This document shows, one piece after another, positions 17,101 through 25,206 of a stretch of 64,000 bases of DNA. Below the pieces are notes generated by a model. The model worked only from the letters and a program-made list of their open reading frames with translations, made no database searches and was not told the DNA's origin. Position 1 is the stretch's first letter. Each line of letters opens with the position of its first letter. Both the position numbers and the translations under genes were made by a program. Source of the DNA: Gemmataceae bacterium (GTDB lineage: Bacteria > Planctomycetota > Planctomycetia > Gemmatales > Gemmataceae); assembly GCA_019636445.1 (NCBI GenBank), contig JAHBXO010000001.1, forward strand, positions 1 to 64,000, read 5' to 3'.

Positions 17101-17976
17101 ATGGACCCGTCGATGGCCGATACGACATGGACGATCAAGGCCCTGCTCGCCTGGACGGCGGACCACTTCGCGAAGAAAGGCCTCGAATCCCCCCGGCTCG
17201 ACGCGGAACTGCTGCTCGCCCACGTCCTCGCCTGCAAGCGCATCGATCTCATCGTCCGCTACGACGAACAGCCGAACGAAGCCCAGCGCGCCGCGTTTCG
17301 GTCCCTCGTGCAGAAGCGTCTCGAGCGCTGCCCGACGGCGTACCTCGTCGGCACGCGCGAGTTCTACCTGCTGCCGTTCGAAGTGAACGCCGCGGTGCTG
17401 ATCCCGCGACCGGACACGGAAACACTCGTCGATGTCGGCATCGAATTCCTGAAGAAGCGCCCGGCGCCCACCGTGCTGGACCTCGGCACCGGGTCCGGCT
17501 GCGTGGCGGTCTGCCTCGCGCACAATGTCAAGGCGGCTCGCGTCACGGCCGTGGACGTGTCGCCGGACGCCGTCGCCGTCGCGGAGCGGAACGCGGTGCG
17601 CAACGGCGTGGCGGATCGAATCGACTTCCGCGTCGGCAATCTCTTCGCGGCGGTCGAGCCGGGAACGCGCTTCGACCTGATCGTGAGCAACCCGCCGTAC
17701 ATCCCGCCGTCGGAGATCGAAACGCTGATGCCGGAGGTGAAGGACCACGAGCCGCGGCTCGCGCTCGACGGCGGCACGGATGGCCTCGCGTTCTACCGGC
17801 GGCTCACGGCGGAGGCGCGCGGCTGGCTGAAGTCCGGCGGCCTGCTCGCGGTCGAGATCGGACACACGCAAGGGATCGCGGTGCGGGAGTTGTTCGACGC
17901 GGCGGGGCTGCGGTCGGTGGCCGAGGTGAAGGATCGCGGCGGGCGGCCGCGGGTGGTCTGCGGAACGGCGGAGTAG
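17101..17976 (+). CDS. prmC: Release factor glutamine methyltransferase
   Basis: A 291-residue PrmC/HemK that methylates the GGQ glutamine of peptide release factors using S-adenosylmethionine. The N-terminal helical domain (residues ~10-90) includes RLDAELLLAHVL. The catalytic domain has LIPRPDTETLV, the SAM loop LDLGTGSGCVAV near 126-137, and the NPPY motif at 197-200. The start could be ATG 17101 or ATG 17113. It faces csrA, with a palindromic terminator between. Confidence 0.93.
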   Translation: MDPSMADTTWTIKALLAWTADHFAKKGLESPRLDAELLLAHVLACKRIDLIVRYDEQPNEAQRAAFRSLVQKRLERCPTAYLVGTREFYLLPFEVNAAVLIPRPDTETLVDVGIEFLKKRPAPTVLDLGTGSGCVAVCLAHNVKAARVTAVDVSPDAVAVAERNAVRNGVADRIDFRVGNLFAAVEPGTRFDLIVSNPPYIPPSEIETLMPEVKDHEPRLALDGGTDGLAFYRRLTAEARGWLKSGGLLAVEIGHTQGIAVRELFDAAGLRSVAEVKDRGGRPRVVCGTAE

Positions 17977-17986
17977 AAACGAAAAC

Positions 17987-18004
17987 ACCGCCCGATCGGG
18001 CGGT
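17987..18004. terminator. Bidirectional palindromic terminator
   Basis: accgcccgatcgggcggt is a perfect 18-base palindrome between the convergent prmC and csrA genes. It is flanked by an A-rich side and gtttc on the other. Confidence 0.7.
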
Positions 18005-18029
18005 CGTTTCCGAGGGAGCCGGGGAATGC

Positions 18030-18236
18030 TCAGCCGCCGGCGACGCTGCCGATGGCCTTGCCCTGGGCGAGCAGTTGCTGCTGGTGCAGCGGAAGGAGTT
18101 CCTGGCGATAGATGGGCACGTCGCGTGGCGCTTCGATCCCGAGGCGGATCTTGCCGCGATCGATATCGACCACGGTGATGCAGATATTCTCCCCGATGTA
18201 GATCTTCTCTCCGAGTTTCCGACTGAGGACCAACAT
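18030..18236 (-). CDS. csrA: Carbon storage regulator CsrA
   Basis: A 68-residue CsrA, a dimeric RNA-binding protein that represses translation by covering GGA motifs in leaders. The diagnostic sequence starts MLVLSRKLGEKIYIG, followed by ICITVVDIDRGKIRLGIEAP and VPIYRQEL. The ATG at 18236 has AGGAGGG about 8 bases upstream; longer upstream codons are leader. Length is within the family range. The leader carries GGA within the Shine-Dalgarno sequence, so autoregulation is possible. Confidence 0.95.
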   Translation of the reverse strand: MLVLSRKLGEKIYIGENICITVVDIDRGKIRLGIEAPRDVPIYRQELLPLHQQQLLAQGKAIGSVAGG

Positions 18237-18284
18237 CGTGGCACCCTCCTGAATGTGCATCCGTGGTGTTTCCAGCGTGTGCAA

Positions 18285-18518
18285 ACTTACGCCACGATAT
18301 CAGAAAGGAAACGCGAACGGGGCGAATTGTCGCGCGGAGACCGCGCGGCGTCGTGTCAAGGGCGTCATTATGTGCGCAGAGCGCACGAAACGAGCGGAGG
18401 AGGAGCCTCCCGGGAACGAATTCTAGGTCGCCGGGTTGCGCCCGGCGCGAATCCGTCTGCGGAATTCAAATTCCCAATGCGCGACAAAGGCGCCATATCC
18501 GACAGAACCGGAACAGTT
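18285..18518. other. Intergenic region with small hairpins
   Basis: No gene is visible. Short inverted repeats occur, such as gtgcgcagagcgcac and cgccgggttgcgcccggcg. The csrA promoter should lie at the left end. Confidence 0.5.
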
Positions 18519-19103
18519 TCACTTCTTCATCGGCTTCTTCAACTCGACCTTCTTGATCGATTGCAGATACTCCAGCGTCTTCGCCGCATCCGCGCCGCCC
18601 ATGCTGGCGTGCAGGTGCAGGCCCAGGCCGTGCGGGCCCTTGGCGTCGATCAGCTTCGGTTGCAGCGTCAGCAGCGCCTTGATCGCGTCGAGCTGGCCGA
18701 GCGTCGCGAGCGTGAAGATGTCGGGCCGTGCGCCCATCTCGAGCAGGAAGTGGATCGTCTCCTTGTGGCCGATGTGCGATGCGCCGCCGAGGGCCGTCTC
18801 AAAGTCGCCCCCGCCCCAGTCGACCGTCGCATTCAACAGCGCCGGCTCCTTCTCCAGCAGCTTCTTCACCATCGGCAGGTCGCCGTGGCCGTACATCACG
18901 AAGTCCTGCACGAGCTGCCGGTTGATCTGCGGCTTCTTCCACGACGGCTGGAACTTCGGCGCCGGGTAGTCGCGCGTGAAGGGCGCTTCCACCGGCCCGA
19001 CGGGTTTCGGCTTCAGGTCCGTTTTGGGTTCGTCGGCCCTGGCGGCTCCGGAGACGAGCAGGCCGGCCCCGAGGGCGGCGAATTGGCGGCGGTGAGGTGT
19101 CAT
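18519..19103 (-). CDS. Exported ankyrin-repeat protein
   Basis: A 194-residue protein with an N-terminal export signal (RRQFAALGAGLLVSGAARA, Tat-like). About three ankyrin repeats follow, with phrases such as GHGDLPMVKKLLEKEP, GHKETIHFLLEMGA and GQLDAIKALLTLQP. The C terminus is Lys-rich. A protein-protein interaction role in the envelope is the usual inference. It stands alone on the minus strand. Confidence 0.8.
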   Translation of the reverse strand: MTPHRRQFAALGAGLLVSGAARADEPKTDLKPKPVGPVEAPFTRDYPAPKFQPSWKKPQINRQLVQDFVMYGHGDLPMVKKLLEKEPALLNATVDWGGGDFETALGGASHIGHKETIHFLLEMGARPDIFTLATLGQLDAIKALLTLQPKLIDAKGPHGLGLHLHASMGGADAAKTLEYLQSIKKVELKKPMKK

Positions 19104-19333
19104 GGGGATGGTGTAGCCCGTGGTGCCGCAACGGCGAGTCGGAGCGGGATTTCGCGAAACGCTGGACCCGCGTCGACGATCATAAAATGATAAAGAAATG
19201 AAGGAGAAAACGAACTGCGTCAGGACTTTTGCGCTTGTTCGTCCAAAGCGGTTCCGTTTAGAGTATAGTTTCCGGCAGGCTCAAACCGCTGTCGGAATCC
19301 CATCATTGTTTCTCGTTCCTCGCAGGGTTTGTT

Positions 19334-20320
19334 ATGACTCTCTCCACTCGTCGCAGCCGGTCGGCGTTCACGCTGATCGAGCTGCTGGTCGTGATCGCGA
19401 TCATCGCGATCCTCATCGGCTTGCTCTTACCGGCCGTGCAAAAGGTGCGCGAGGCCGCCGCCCGAGCCAAATGCCAGAACAATCTGAAGCAGATCGGCAT
19501 CGCGATGCACTCGTATCACGATGTCAATGACAAGCTCCCCCGAGGAGCGGAAAACGCCGTCTATCCACAACCGAATCCCCCGGGCAACACCACGAGTTTC
19601 GTCGGCACCGGTTGGACCGTGTATATCCTGCCGCAACTCGAACAGGAAAACGTGTTCCGTCAGTACAATCTCGCTCTGGCCTACAACTCCGCGGCCAACT
19701 TGGCCGTTGCCAATACCAAAATACCCACTTACAAGTGCCCTTCCGGATCGAATCTTCTCAGTGGTAATGGCTCCGAAGTTTCCGGCGGCATCGCCAACGA
19801 AACGACGCACTATCTCGGCGTGATGGGACCTGGCGGCAGTACCGATCCGACCACCATTACCGTGAACAGCGTCACTTACTCCTATCGTGTCGGCAATCCG
19901 GTCACGAACGGCGCCTTCGCCTTCCATGGGATGCTCACGCAATATCGCGACACCACCGGTAGCATCACGACTGGCTACAAAGTCCGTCTGACCGACGTGA
20001 TCGACGGCCTCTCGAACACCTTCTGTGTCGGGGAAGACTCCCGCCAGGTCATCTCCCCGAATCCGAATCACTATCGCAGTTGGACTCGTGGGAACAACGG
20101 TGGCAGCGGTATCACCAAGAACATGACGTTCCCGATCAATTCCACCTGGTACAACGGCAGCAACAACTTCAACGATATCGGCTTCGGCAGCAACCACACC
20201 GGCGGCTGCAACTTCCTGATGGGCGACGGCAGCACCCGGTACGTCACCCAGACGGCCGATCTGACCATCCTCAAGCTCATGTCCAGCATCAACAGCGGCG
20301 AAGTCGCCCAGTTGAACTGA
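19334..20320 (+). CDS. DUF1559 pilin-like protein
   Basis: A 328-residue DUF1559 protein with the prepilin motif [10 protein letters not shown] at about residues 11-20, then the hydrophobic helix and [14 protein letters not shown]. The closing motif [17 protein letters not shown] is present. GC is somewhat lower than in the other DUF1559 genes of the window. A lipoprotein gene follows after a hairpin terminator. Function is unknown for the family; a surface or pilus-like location is inferred from the signal. Confidence 0.9.
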   Translation: MTLSTRRSRSAFTLIELLVVIAIIAILIGLLLPAVQKVREAAARAKCQNNLKQIGIAMHSYHDVNDKLPRGAENAVYPQPNPPGNTTSFVGTGWTVYILPQLEQENVFRQYNLALAYNSAANLAVANTKIPTYKCPSGSNLLSGNGSEVSGGIANETTHYLGVMGPGGSTDPTTITVNSVTYSYRVGNPVTNGAFAFHGMLTQYRDTTGSITTGYKVRLTDVIDGLSNTFCVGEDSRQVISPNPNHYRSWTRGNNGGSGITKNMTFPINSTWYNGSNNFNDIGFGSNHTGGCNFLMGDGSTRYVTQTADLTILKLMSSINSGEVAQLN

Positions 20321-20338
20321 CCCAGTTATGATCCCGCT

Positions 20339-20368
20339 CCCCGCCGGAGACACCCGGCGGGGATTTTT
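20339..20368 (+). terminator. Rho-independent terminator
   Basis: ccccgccgg (20339-20347) pairs with ccggcgggg (20354-20362), followed by attttt. It lies just after the DUF1559 gene and just before the lipoprotein gene. Confidence 0.75.
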
Positions 20369-20393
20369 GTTGATCCCCTCCCGGAGCCGAACC

Positions 20394-20846
20394 ATGTCCC
20401 GCCGTTCATTGCTTGCACTACTCCCCACCATCGTTCTGTTTGCCACCGGTTGCGGGGGCGATGGAACCAGCCGCGTCTCGGGCACGGTCAAATTCGCCGG
20501 CCAGCCCGTGAAAGCTGGCAAGATCTACTTCATGCCGGATGGAGCGAAGGGGAATTCCGGACCGACCGGCTACGCGGAAATCATCGATGGCGCGTACGAC
20601 ACCTCCGCCGCTGGTGGTCGGGGTGCGGGAAAAGGTGCCATGATTGTCGCGATCGAGGGACGCGACCCCAGCCAAGCCGGCAAGACCGAAAAGGGAGATA
20701 CATCGGGTGAAGTGACGGTGAAAACGCTGTTCCCCCGTTACGAGACCACGGCCGATCTGCCCGGAGGCGCGACCACCAAGGACTTCGAAGTTCCGGCGGA
20801 CGCGGCCAAGCCCAAGCCCAATGCCGGCAATTTCGTGGTTCCCTGA
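20394..20846 (+). CDS. Carboxypeptidase-regulatory-like lipoprotein
   Basis: A 150-residue lipoprotein with signal peptide and lipobox (FATGC, Cys at about residue 19). The mature part has the planctomycete pattern VSGTVKFAGQPVKAGKIYF followed by the G-rich core of a transthyretin-like or carboxypeptidase-regulatory fold. DUF1559 genes are often accompanied by such lipoproteins, and another pair occurs at 38383-39820. The start at ATG 20394 places the signal correctly. Confidence 0.8.
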   Translation: MSRRSLLALLPTIVLFATGCGGDGTSRVSGTVKFAGQPVKAGKIYFMPDGAKGNSGPTGYAEIIDGAYDTSAAGGRGAGKGAMIVAIEGRDPSQAGKTEKGDTSGEVTVKTLFPRYETTADLPGGATTKDFEVPADAAKPKPNAGNFVVP

Positions 20847-20895
20847 TCCATCGGTTTGCTTCGTCGAGGCCGGAATCCCAAACTCGCCCAAGACC

Positions 20896-20931
20896 GGTGC
20901 GACCACGAAAGACCTCGAAGTGCCAGCCGGG
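20896..20931 (+). pseudogene. Duplicated tail fragment of the lipoprotein gene
   Basis: In one frame this stretch reads GATTKDLEVPAG, nearly identical to GATTKDFEVPAD near the end of the preceding lipoprotein. It has no start and no upstream part of the gene. It appears to be a remnant of a second copy. A small hairpin (gggcgcgg/ccgcgccc, 20929-20948) follows. Confidence 0.6.
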
Positions 20932-20962
20932 CGCGGATCACCGCGCCCGATTACTCGCTTAC

Positions 20963-22315
20963 CTACCCCAACACGCCGGGGATTGGCGCGCCGGCCGGCA
21001 GCATCGCCAGCGGTTGGTTCTGGCGGTTGTACAGCGTCGTTTCCTGATCGATACCAACCGCGGCGTAGAGAGTCGCGGCCACGTCGCCGGGGGAATACGA
21101 CACGCCCGTCGGGTACGCCCCGCTCTTGTCCGTCCCGCCGATCACCTGACCGCCCTTCACGCCGCCGCCCGCGAAGAAGATCGAACCGGCCGGCCCCCAG
21201 TGGTCGCGGCCGCCGGCTTTGTTGATCTTCGGCGTCCGGCCGAAGTCCGTCAGGAACAGGACGAACGTGCTCTCCAGCAGACCTCGCGTCTTCAGGTCGC
21301 CGAGCAGCGCCGCGAAAGCGCGATCCATGCCGGCGACGTGGTACGGCCGCTTCGCCATCTCGCAGATGTGCGGGAAGTTCTGCCCGGCGGCGTTGTGGTT
21401 GTCCCACAGGTTGCCGTACTCCGGGTCGTAGCCGTAGTCGACGAGCACGAACGGCGCGCCGGCCTCGACGAGGCGCCGGGCGAGCAGGCAGCGAGCGCCC
21501 ACTTTGGTTTTGCCGTACGCCTCGCGCGTCTTGTCCGATTCGCGGCTCAGCTCGAAGGCGGCACGCACCGTTGGCGAGGTGAGCATCTGGAACGCATCCC
21601 GGTACTGGTCGCCGACGCCGGCGGTGTCGGCTTGCCGCAGCGCGTCGTCGAGCCTTGAGCGCAGCAGCTCGCGGTTGTCGAGCCGGTCTTCCGTCAGGTC
21701 GGCGAACGGCGTCACGCCCTGCTTGGTGAACTGTTCCTCGTCGGCTTCCTTCACGAAGGCGGTGAAGTCGTCGTTCTTCGGCTTGCCGCCGGTGGCGAAC
21801 GGGGCGTACTGCGCGCCGAGCCAGCCGCCGGTGAAGAGCTGGTACGGCGGCGGGCCGGGGCGCGTAGTGCCGGGCACGGCGATGTAGCCGGGGAAGCCGG
21901 CACGGCCGCCCTTCAGTTTGGAATGGATCGCTCCGATGTTCGGCTCGGTGAGGATCTGCGCCTGCGTGGTCTTGCGGCCCGAGAGCCCGTAGCTCTGCGC
22001 GAGCAGGTGGTCGTCGGTGGCGGGGGAGAAGGTGCGGACGAGGGCGAAGAGATCGGTCTGCTCGGCGAGGCCGGGCATCGTCTCGCAGAAGCGGACGCCG
22101 GGCAGGCCGGTGGCGATGGTGCCGAGGGAGCCGCGGATTTCCTCCGGGGCGTCGGGCTTGGGGTCGAACGATTCGTGGTGCGTGACGCCGCCGGCCATCC
22201 AGAGGACGAGGACGGACTTGGCCTTTTTCGGGGTGTTCGCGCGGAGTCCGGGCAGCGCCGTGGCGGCGAGGCCGACGGAGCCGAAGCGGAGCAGGTCGCG
22301 GCGGTCGAGCAGCAT
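20963..22315 (-). CDS. DUF1501 protein, copy B
   Basis: A 450-residue DUF1501 protein with a Tat-like N terminus (DRRDLLRFGSVGLAATALPG). Family motifs are LVLWMAGGVTHHESFDPKPDAPEEIRG (shown in part: FDPKPDAPEEIRG), CLLARRLVEAG near residue 280, LTDFGRTPKINKAGGRDHWG near 365, and GGGVKGGQVIG. I start at ATG 22315 rather than the GTG at 22327 because it gives the compact MLLDRRDLL start. It is divergent from a small unknown gene. Function is not established. Confidence 0.85.
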   Translation of the reverse strand: MLLDRRDLLRFGSVGLAATALPGLRANTPKKAKSVLVLWMAGGVTHHESFDPKPDAPEEIRGSLGTIATGLPGVRFCETMPGLAEQTDLFALVRTFSPATDDHLLAQSYGLSGRKTTQAQILTEPNIGAIHSKLKGGRAGFPGYIAVPGTTRPGPPPYQLFTGGWLGAQYAPFATGGKPKNDDFTAFVKEADEEQFTKQGVTPFADLTEDRLDNRELLRSRLDDALRQADTAGVGDQYRDAFQMLTSPTVRAAFELSRESDKTREAYGKTKVGARCLLARRLVEAGAPFVLVDYGYDPEYGNLWDNHNAAGQNFPHICEMAKRPYHVAGMDRAFAALLGDLKTRGLLESTFVLFLTDFGRTPKINKAGGRDHWGPAGSIFFAGGGVKGGQVIGGTDKSGAYPTGVSYSPGDVAATLYAAVGIDQETTLYNRQNQPLAMLPAGAPIPGVLG

Positions 22316-22483
22316 GGCGGGATCCACGAATTGACGGATCGGCGAGTGGAAGGATTATCGGCGGAAACGGCGGCGAATGCAATTCTGAAACAAGCGATCC
22401 GACTACAGGAACTCGATCCAAACGGTCGAACGGATTTACGGTCCGCCAAGATTCTGCAAGAATGGAATGGGGAGCGACATTCC

Positions 22484-22870
22484 ATGTTCGGAAAGCGAAA
22501 AGATCCGATCGACCGAACGCCGCATCCCCGATCGCCCGACAGCCGACGGCTTGTCGTTTCCGAATCGCCCGGACTCTACGTATACGCGGTCGACGAGGGC
22601 GAAGTGATCCATGTCGTGCCCGATGGACCGCACGTGCATCCGACGATCCTTGGCCTCGCACGACCGGCCTTATATGCCGGCGAGATCGAAATCGAAGCGA
22701 GCGGAGTCGTGGGCGAAGTGAATAACTTGAGCGGGACGTTTCAGTTTCGCAGCAAGCGATCCCTTCTCTGCGTGGCCGGAATGCTGGTCGACATGGGATT
22801 CTCGGTGCGTAGCGTGATCTGGTACCCGCCGGACGGCGCGACGACACCGAAGCGATTGGTCTTCCCCTGA
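22484..22870 (+). CDS. Hypothetical protein, partner of cREC protein
   Basis: A 128-residue soluble protein. It contains GEIEIEASGVVGEVNNLSGTF, quoted here in part: AGEIEIEASG and VNNLSGTFQ. This resembles a short beta-hairpin motif (aGEi..G.v..innkSGhy) that I have seen in polymorphic-toxin-related proteins, although I cannot verify this. The frame stays open upstream to a GTG at 22346, so a longer form is possible. It is 14 bases upstream of the cREC gene, so the two form an operon. Confidence 0.55.
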   Translation: MFGKRKDPIDRTPHPRSPDSRRLVVSESPGLYVYAVDEGEVIHVVPDGPHVHPTILGLARPALYAGEIEIEASGVVGEVNNLSGTFQFRSKRSLLCVAGMLVDMGFSVRSVIWYPPDGATTPKRLVFP

Positions 22871-22884
22871 ATGGAGAAATCGCG

Positions 22885-23346
22885 ATGAGAAAAATCATCG
22901 TCGTTCTCGAGGATAATGCGGAGCGGATCGCCGCGATGAAACTCCGGCTCGAAGACCGAATGCCAATGTACGATTGCTTCTTCAGCGACGATCCCGGAGA
23001 AATCGTGGAAGTGCTTACCCGTCGGAAGGGAGACGTACTGGCCGTTTCGCTGGATCACGACCTTTTCGACCGTGCGGACGGCAGCACTGAAATCACGGGA
23101 ATGGACGTGGCCGAGTTCCTGAGTCGAACGGAGCCCGAGTTTCCCGTGTTGATCCATTCGAGCAACGCGATCGATGCCGACCGGATGCAACGATTGCTCG
23201 CGAAGAACCGCTGGTCCGTGACGCGCGTCACGCCGTTCAACGACACGTCCTGGATCGGCGAAGACTGGTATCCCGCGCTCCGGCGAGCCATCGGCAAATC
23301 CGCTATGCCCGAACTCGTACCGAACGCCGAAGCGATTGCGGATTGA
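22885..23346 (+). CDS. Cyclic-phosphate processing receiver-like (cREC) protein
   Basis: A 153-residue receiver-fold protein of the type named cyclic-phosphate processing receiver domain. Visible features are VVLEDNAERIAAMK at the start, the SLDHDLFD acidic/His motif (Asp57, His58, Asp59), GMDVAEFL, VLIHSSNAIDADRM near residue 96, and EDWYPALRRA near the end. It departs from classical two-component receivers by the DHD triad. The family is predicted from comparative genomics to act on cyclic phosphates or nucleotides. The preceding unknown gene is its likely partner. Confidence 0.7.
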   Translation: MRKIIVVLEDNAERIAAMKLRLEDRMPMYDCFFSDDPGEIVEVLTRRKGDVLAVSLDHDLFDRADGSTEITGMDVAEFLSRTEPEFPVLIHSSNAIDADRMQRLLAKNRWSVTRVTPFNDTSWIGEDWYPALRRAIGKSAMPELVPNAEAIAD

Positions 23347-23469
23347 ATCCGTATCGAATTCACTGGCATGGGCCGCCTTGGGCTACTCTTAACCGCATCG
23401 CCGCGCCGGATATGTTGGACGATCGTCGTCGACTCGGCCGCCGGTCGGTTCCCTTCCCGGAGTCCTGCC

Positions 23470-23568
23470 ATGCAGCTCGGCGCCTTTTCCGTCTGCCTCG
23501 CCGTGAAGGACATCCACGCTTCGAAAGCGTTCTACGAAAACCTCGGCTTCACGCCGTTCGACGTGTGA
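23470..23568 (+). pseudogene. Truncated VOC/glyoxalase-family gene
   Basis: A 32-codon reading frame encodes MQLGAFSVCLAVKDIHASKA and FYENLGFTPFD, the classic N terminus of a VOC (glyoxalase/bleomycin resistance) protein, and then stops at 23566. Full members have about 120-130 residues. The next 100 bases do not continue the family in another frame. It is therefore a deletion remnant. Confidence 0.75.
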
Positions 23569-23668
23569 GCGGAACCGAATCCTTCCGCAGTTGCATTCGC
23601 GGCGTCGATCGTGTCTAATGAGACTCCCGCCAGAACCGCTTCCGCAATCCTCTCCGCCCCGTGGTGCC

Positions 23669-25042
23669 ATGCTCTCCCTCGCGACTCCGCCGCTGGACCG
23701 GTTCGACCATCTGCACCGCCGGGAATGGCTGCGCGCCGGCGCGATCGGCCTCGGCGGGCTGACGCTCCCGCAGCTGCTGACGCAGCAGGCCCGCGCCGGG
23801 AGTGGGAAGGCGAAGGCGAAATCGGTGATCGTCTTCGGCCTGATGGGCGGGCCGGCGCAGCACGACACCTGGGACCCGAAGCCGGACGCGCCGGCCGAGA
23901 TCCGCGGGCCGTTCGGCACAATCCCGTCGAAGACCGTCGGGCTGCGGGTCGGCGAGCTGATGCCGGAGACCGCGAAGCTGACGGACCGGATCGCGGTGCT
24001 GCGGGCGGTGGTGACGAACGACAACGCCCACTCGTCGAGCGGGTACCAGATGCTGACCGGAGTGCCGCATCAGCCGCTCAGCCAGGAGAGCGCGACGCCG
24101 CGGGCGCCGAACAACTGGCCCTCGCTCGGCGCGATCGTGCGTTATCTTCGCCCGGCGGCCGGTCAGCTCCCCTCGGCCGTGACGCTGCCCGAGCATATCT
24201 GGAACGACGGCAACTTTCCCTGGCCGGGACAGGACGCCGGCCTGCTCGGCCGCAAGCACGACCCCTGGCTGATCCACTGCGACCCCGCCGACGCCAAGTT
24301 CAAGGTCGCCGCGCTTGCGCCACCCGACGAAGTCCCGGCCACGCGGCTCTCGCACCGGCAGGGGCTGCTCGCGCAGATGGATCGCATGACCGCCAACCCC
24401 GCGACCGCGCCCTACGACGCCGGCACGCGCAAGGCGTTCGAACTGGTCTCCTCCGGTGCGGCGCGCGCCGCATTCGATCTCGACCGCGAGTCGCCCCGCC
24501 TCCGGGACCGCTACGGCCGGTCGCGCTTCGCCCAGAGCTGCCTGCTCGCCCGGCGGCTGGTCGAGGCGGGCGTCTCGCTCGTGCAAATCAACTGGACCCG
24601 TATCCCGAACCTCCCCAACCAGGGCGGCTGGGACACCCACGCCAAGCACAACGACTCGGCCAAACAGTTCCTCATGCCGATGATGGACCGCGCGTACTCC
24701 GCGCTGCTCACCGACCTCGCCGACCGCGGGCTATTGGACGAAACGCTGGTGATCTGGTTCGGCGAGTTCGGGCGGACGCCGAAGTTCAACGGGAACGGCG
24801 GGCGGGACCACTGGGGCCACGTCTTCTCGCTGGCGCTGGCGGGCGGCGGGGTGCGCGGCGGGACGGTGTACGGCGCGAGCGACAAACACGCCGCGTACCC
24901 GACCGACGGCCGCGTCGAACCGCGCGACCTGATCGCCACGGTGCTGCACCAGCTCGGCTTCACCCCCGACGCCGAACTCCGCGACGCCGAAAACCGCCCC
25001 TTCCCCGCCAGCCGCGGCAGCGTCATTCGCGCGATCGTGTGA
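23669..25042 (+). CDS. DUF1501 protein, copy C
   Basis: A 457-residue DUF1501 protein with a Tat-type N terminus (HRREWLRAGAIGLGGLTLPQL). Motifs are VIVFGLMGGPAQHDTWDPK, QMLTGVPHQP, CLLARRLVEAGVSLVQ, GWDTHAKHND, and GEFGRTPKFNGNGGRDHWG near residue 370. ATG 23669 is preferred because it places the Tat motif about 20 residues in. It is separated from the downstream sensor kinase by 164 bases and appears to be monocistronic. Confidence 0.85.
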   Translation: MLSLATPPLDRFDHLHRREWLRAGAIGLGGLTLPQLLTQQARAGSGKAKAKSVIVFGLMGGPAQHDTWDPKPDAPAEIRGPFGTIPSKTVGLRVGELMPETAKLTDRIAVLRAVVTNDNAHSSSGYQMLTGVPHQPLSQESATPRAPNNWPSLGAIVRYLRPAAGQLPSAVTLPEHIWNDGNFPWPGQDAGLLGRKHDPWLIHCDPADAKFKVAALAPPDEVPATRLSHRQGLLAQMDRMTANPATAPYDAGTRKAFELVSSGAARAAFDLDRESPRLRDRYGRSRFAQSCLLARRLVEAGVSLVQINWTRIPNLPNQGGWDTHAKHNDSAKQFLMPMMDRAYSALLTDLADRGLLDETLVIWFGEFGRTPKFNGNGGRDHWGHVFSLALAGGGVRGGTVYGASDKHAAYPTDGRVEPRDLIATVLHQLGFTPDAELRDAENRPFPASRGSVIRAIV

Positions 25043-25206
25043 CGCGCGACGGATTCAAGCGTCGAACCGATTTGGACAACTTTCGCGGAATCGCCGCGCA
25101 AGGACCGCGCGGGTCGGGTAGGATCGAAACGCCAACCGCACGATTGCCGCCCGTCCGACCGCCCAACCGGTCACGGCGTCACGCGTCCTCCGAACGAGTG
25201 ACCGCC

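Noticed and set aside
18285..18518. A possible small RNA with CsrA-binding GGA motifs near csrA.
   Set aside because: Only a few GGA motifs and short hairpins occur, and no promoter-terminator pair frames a clear transcript.
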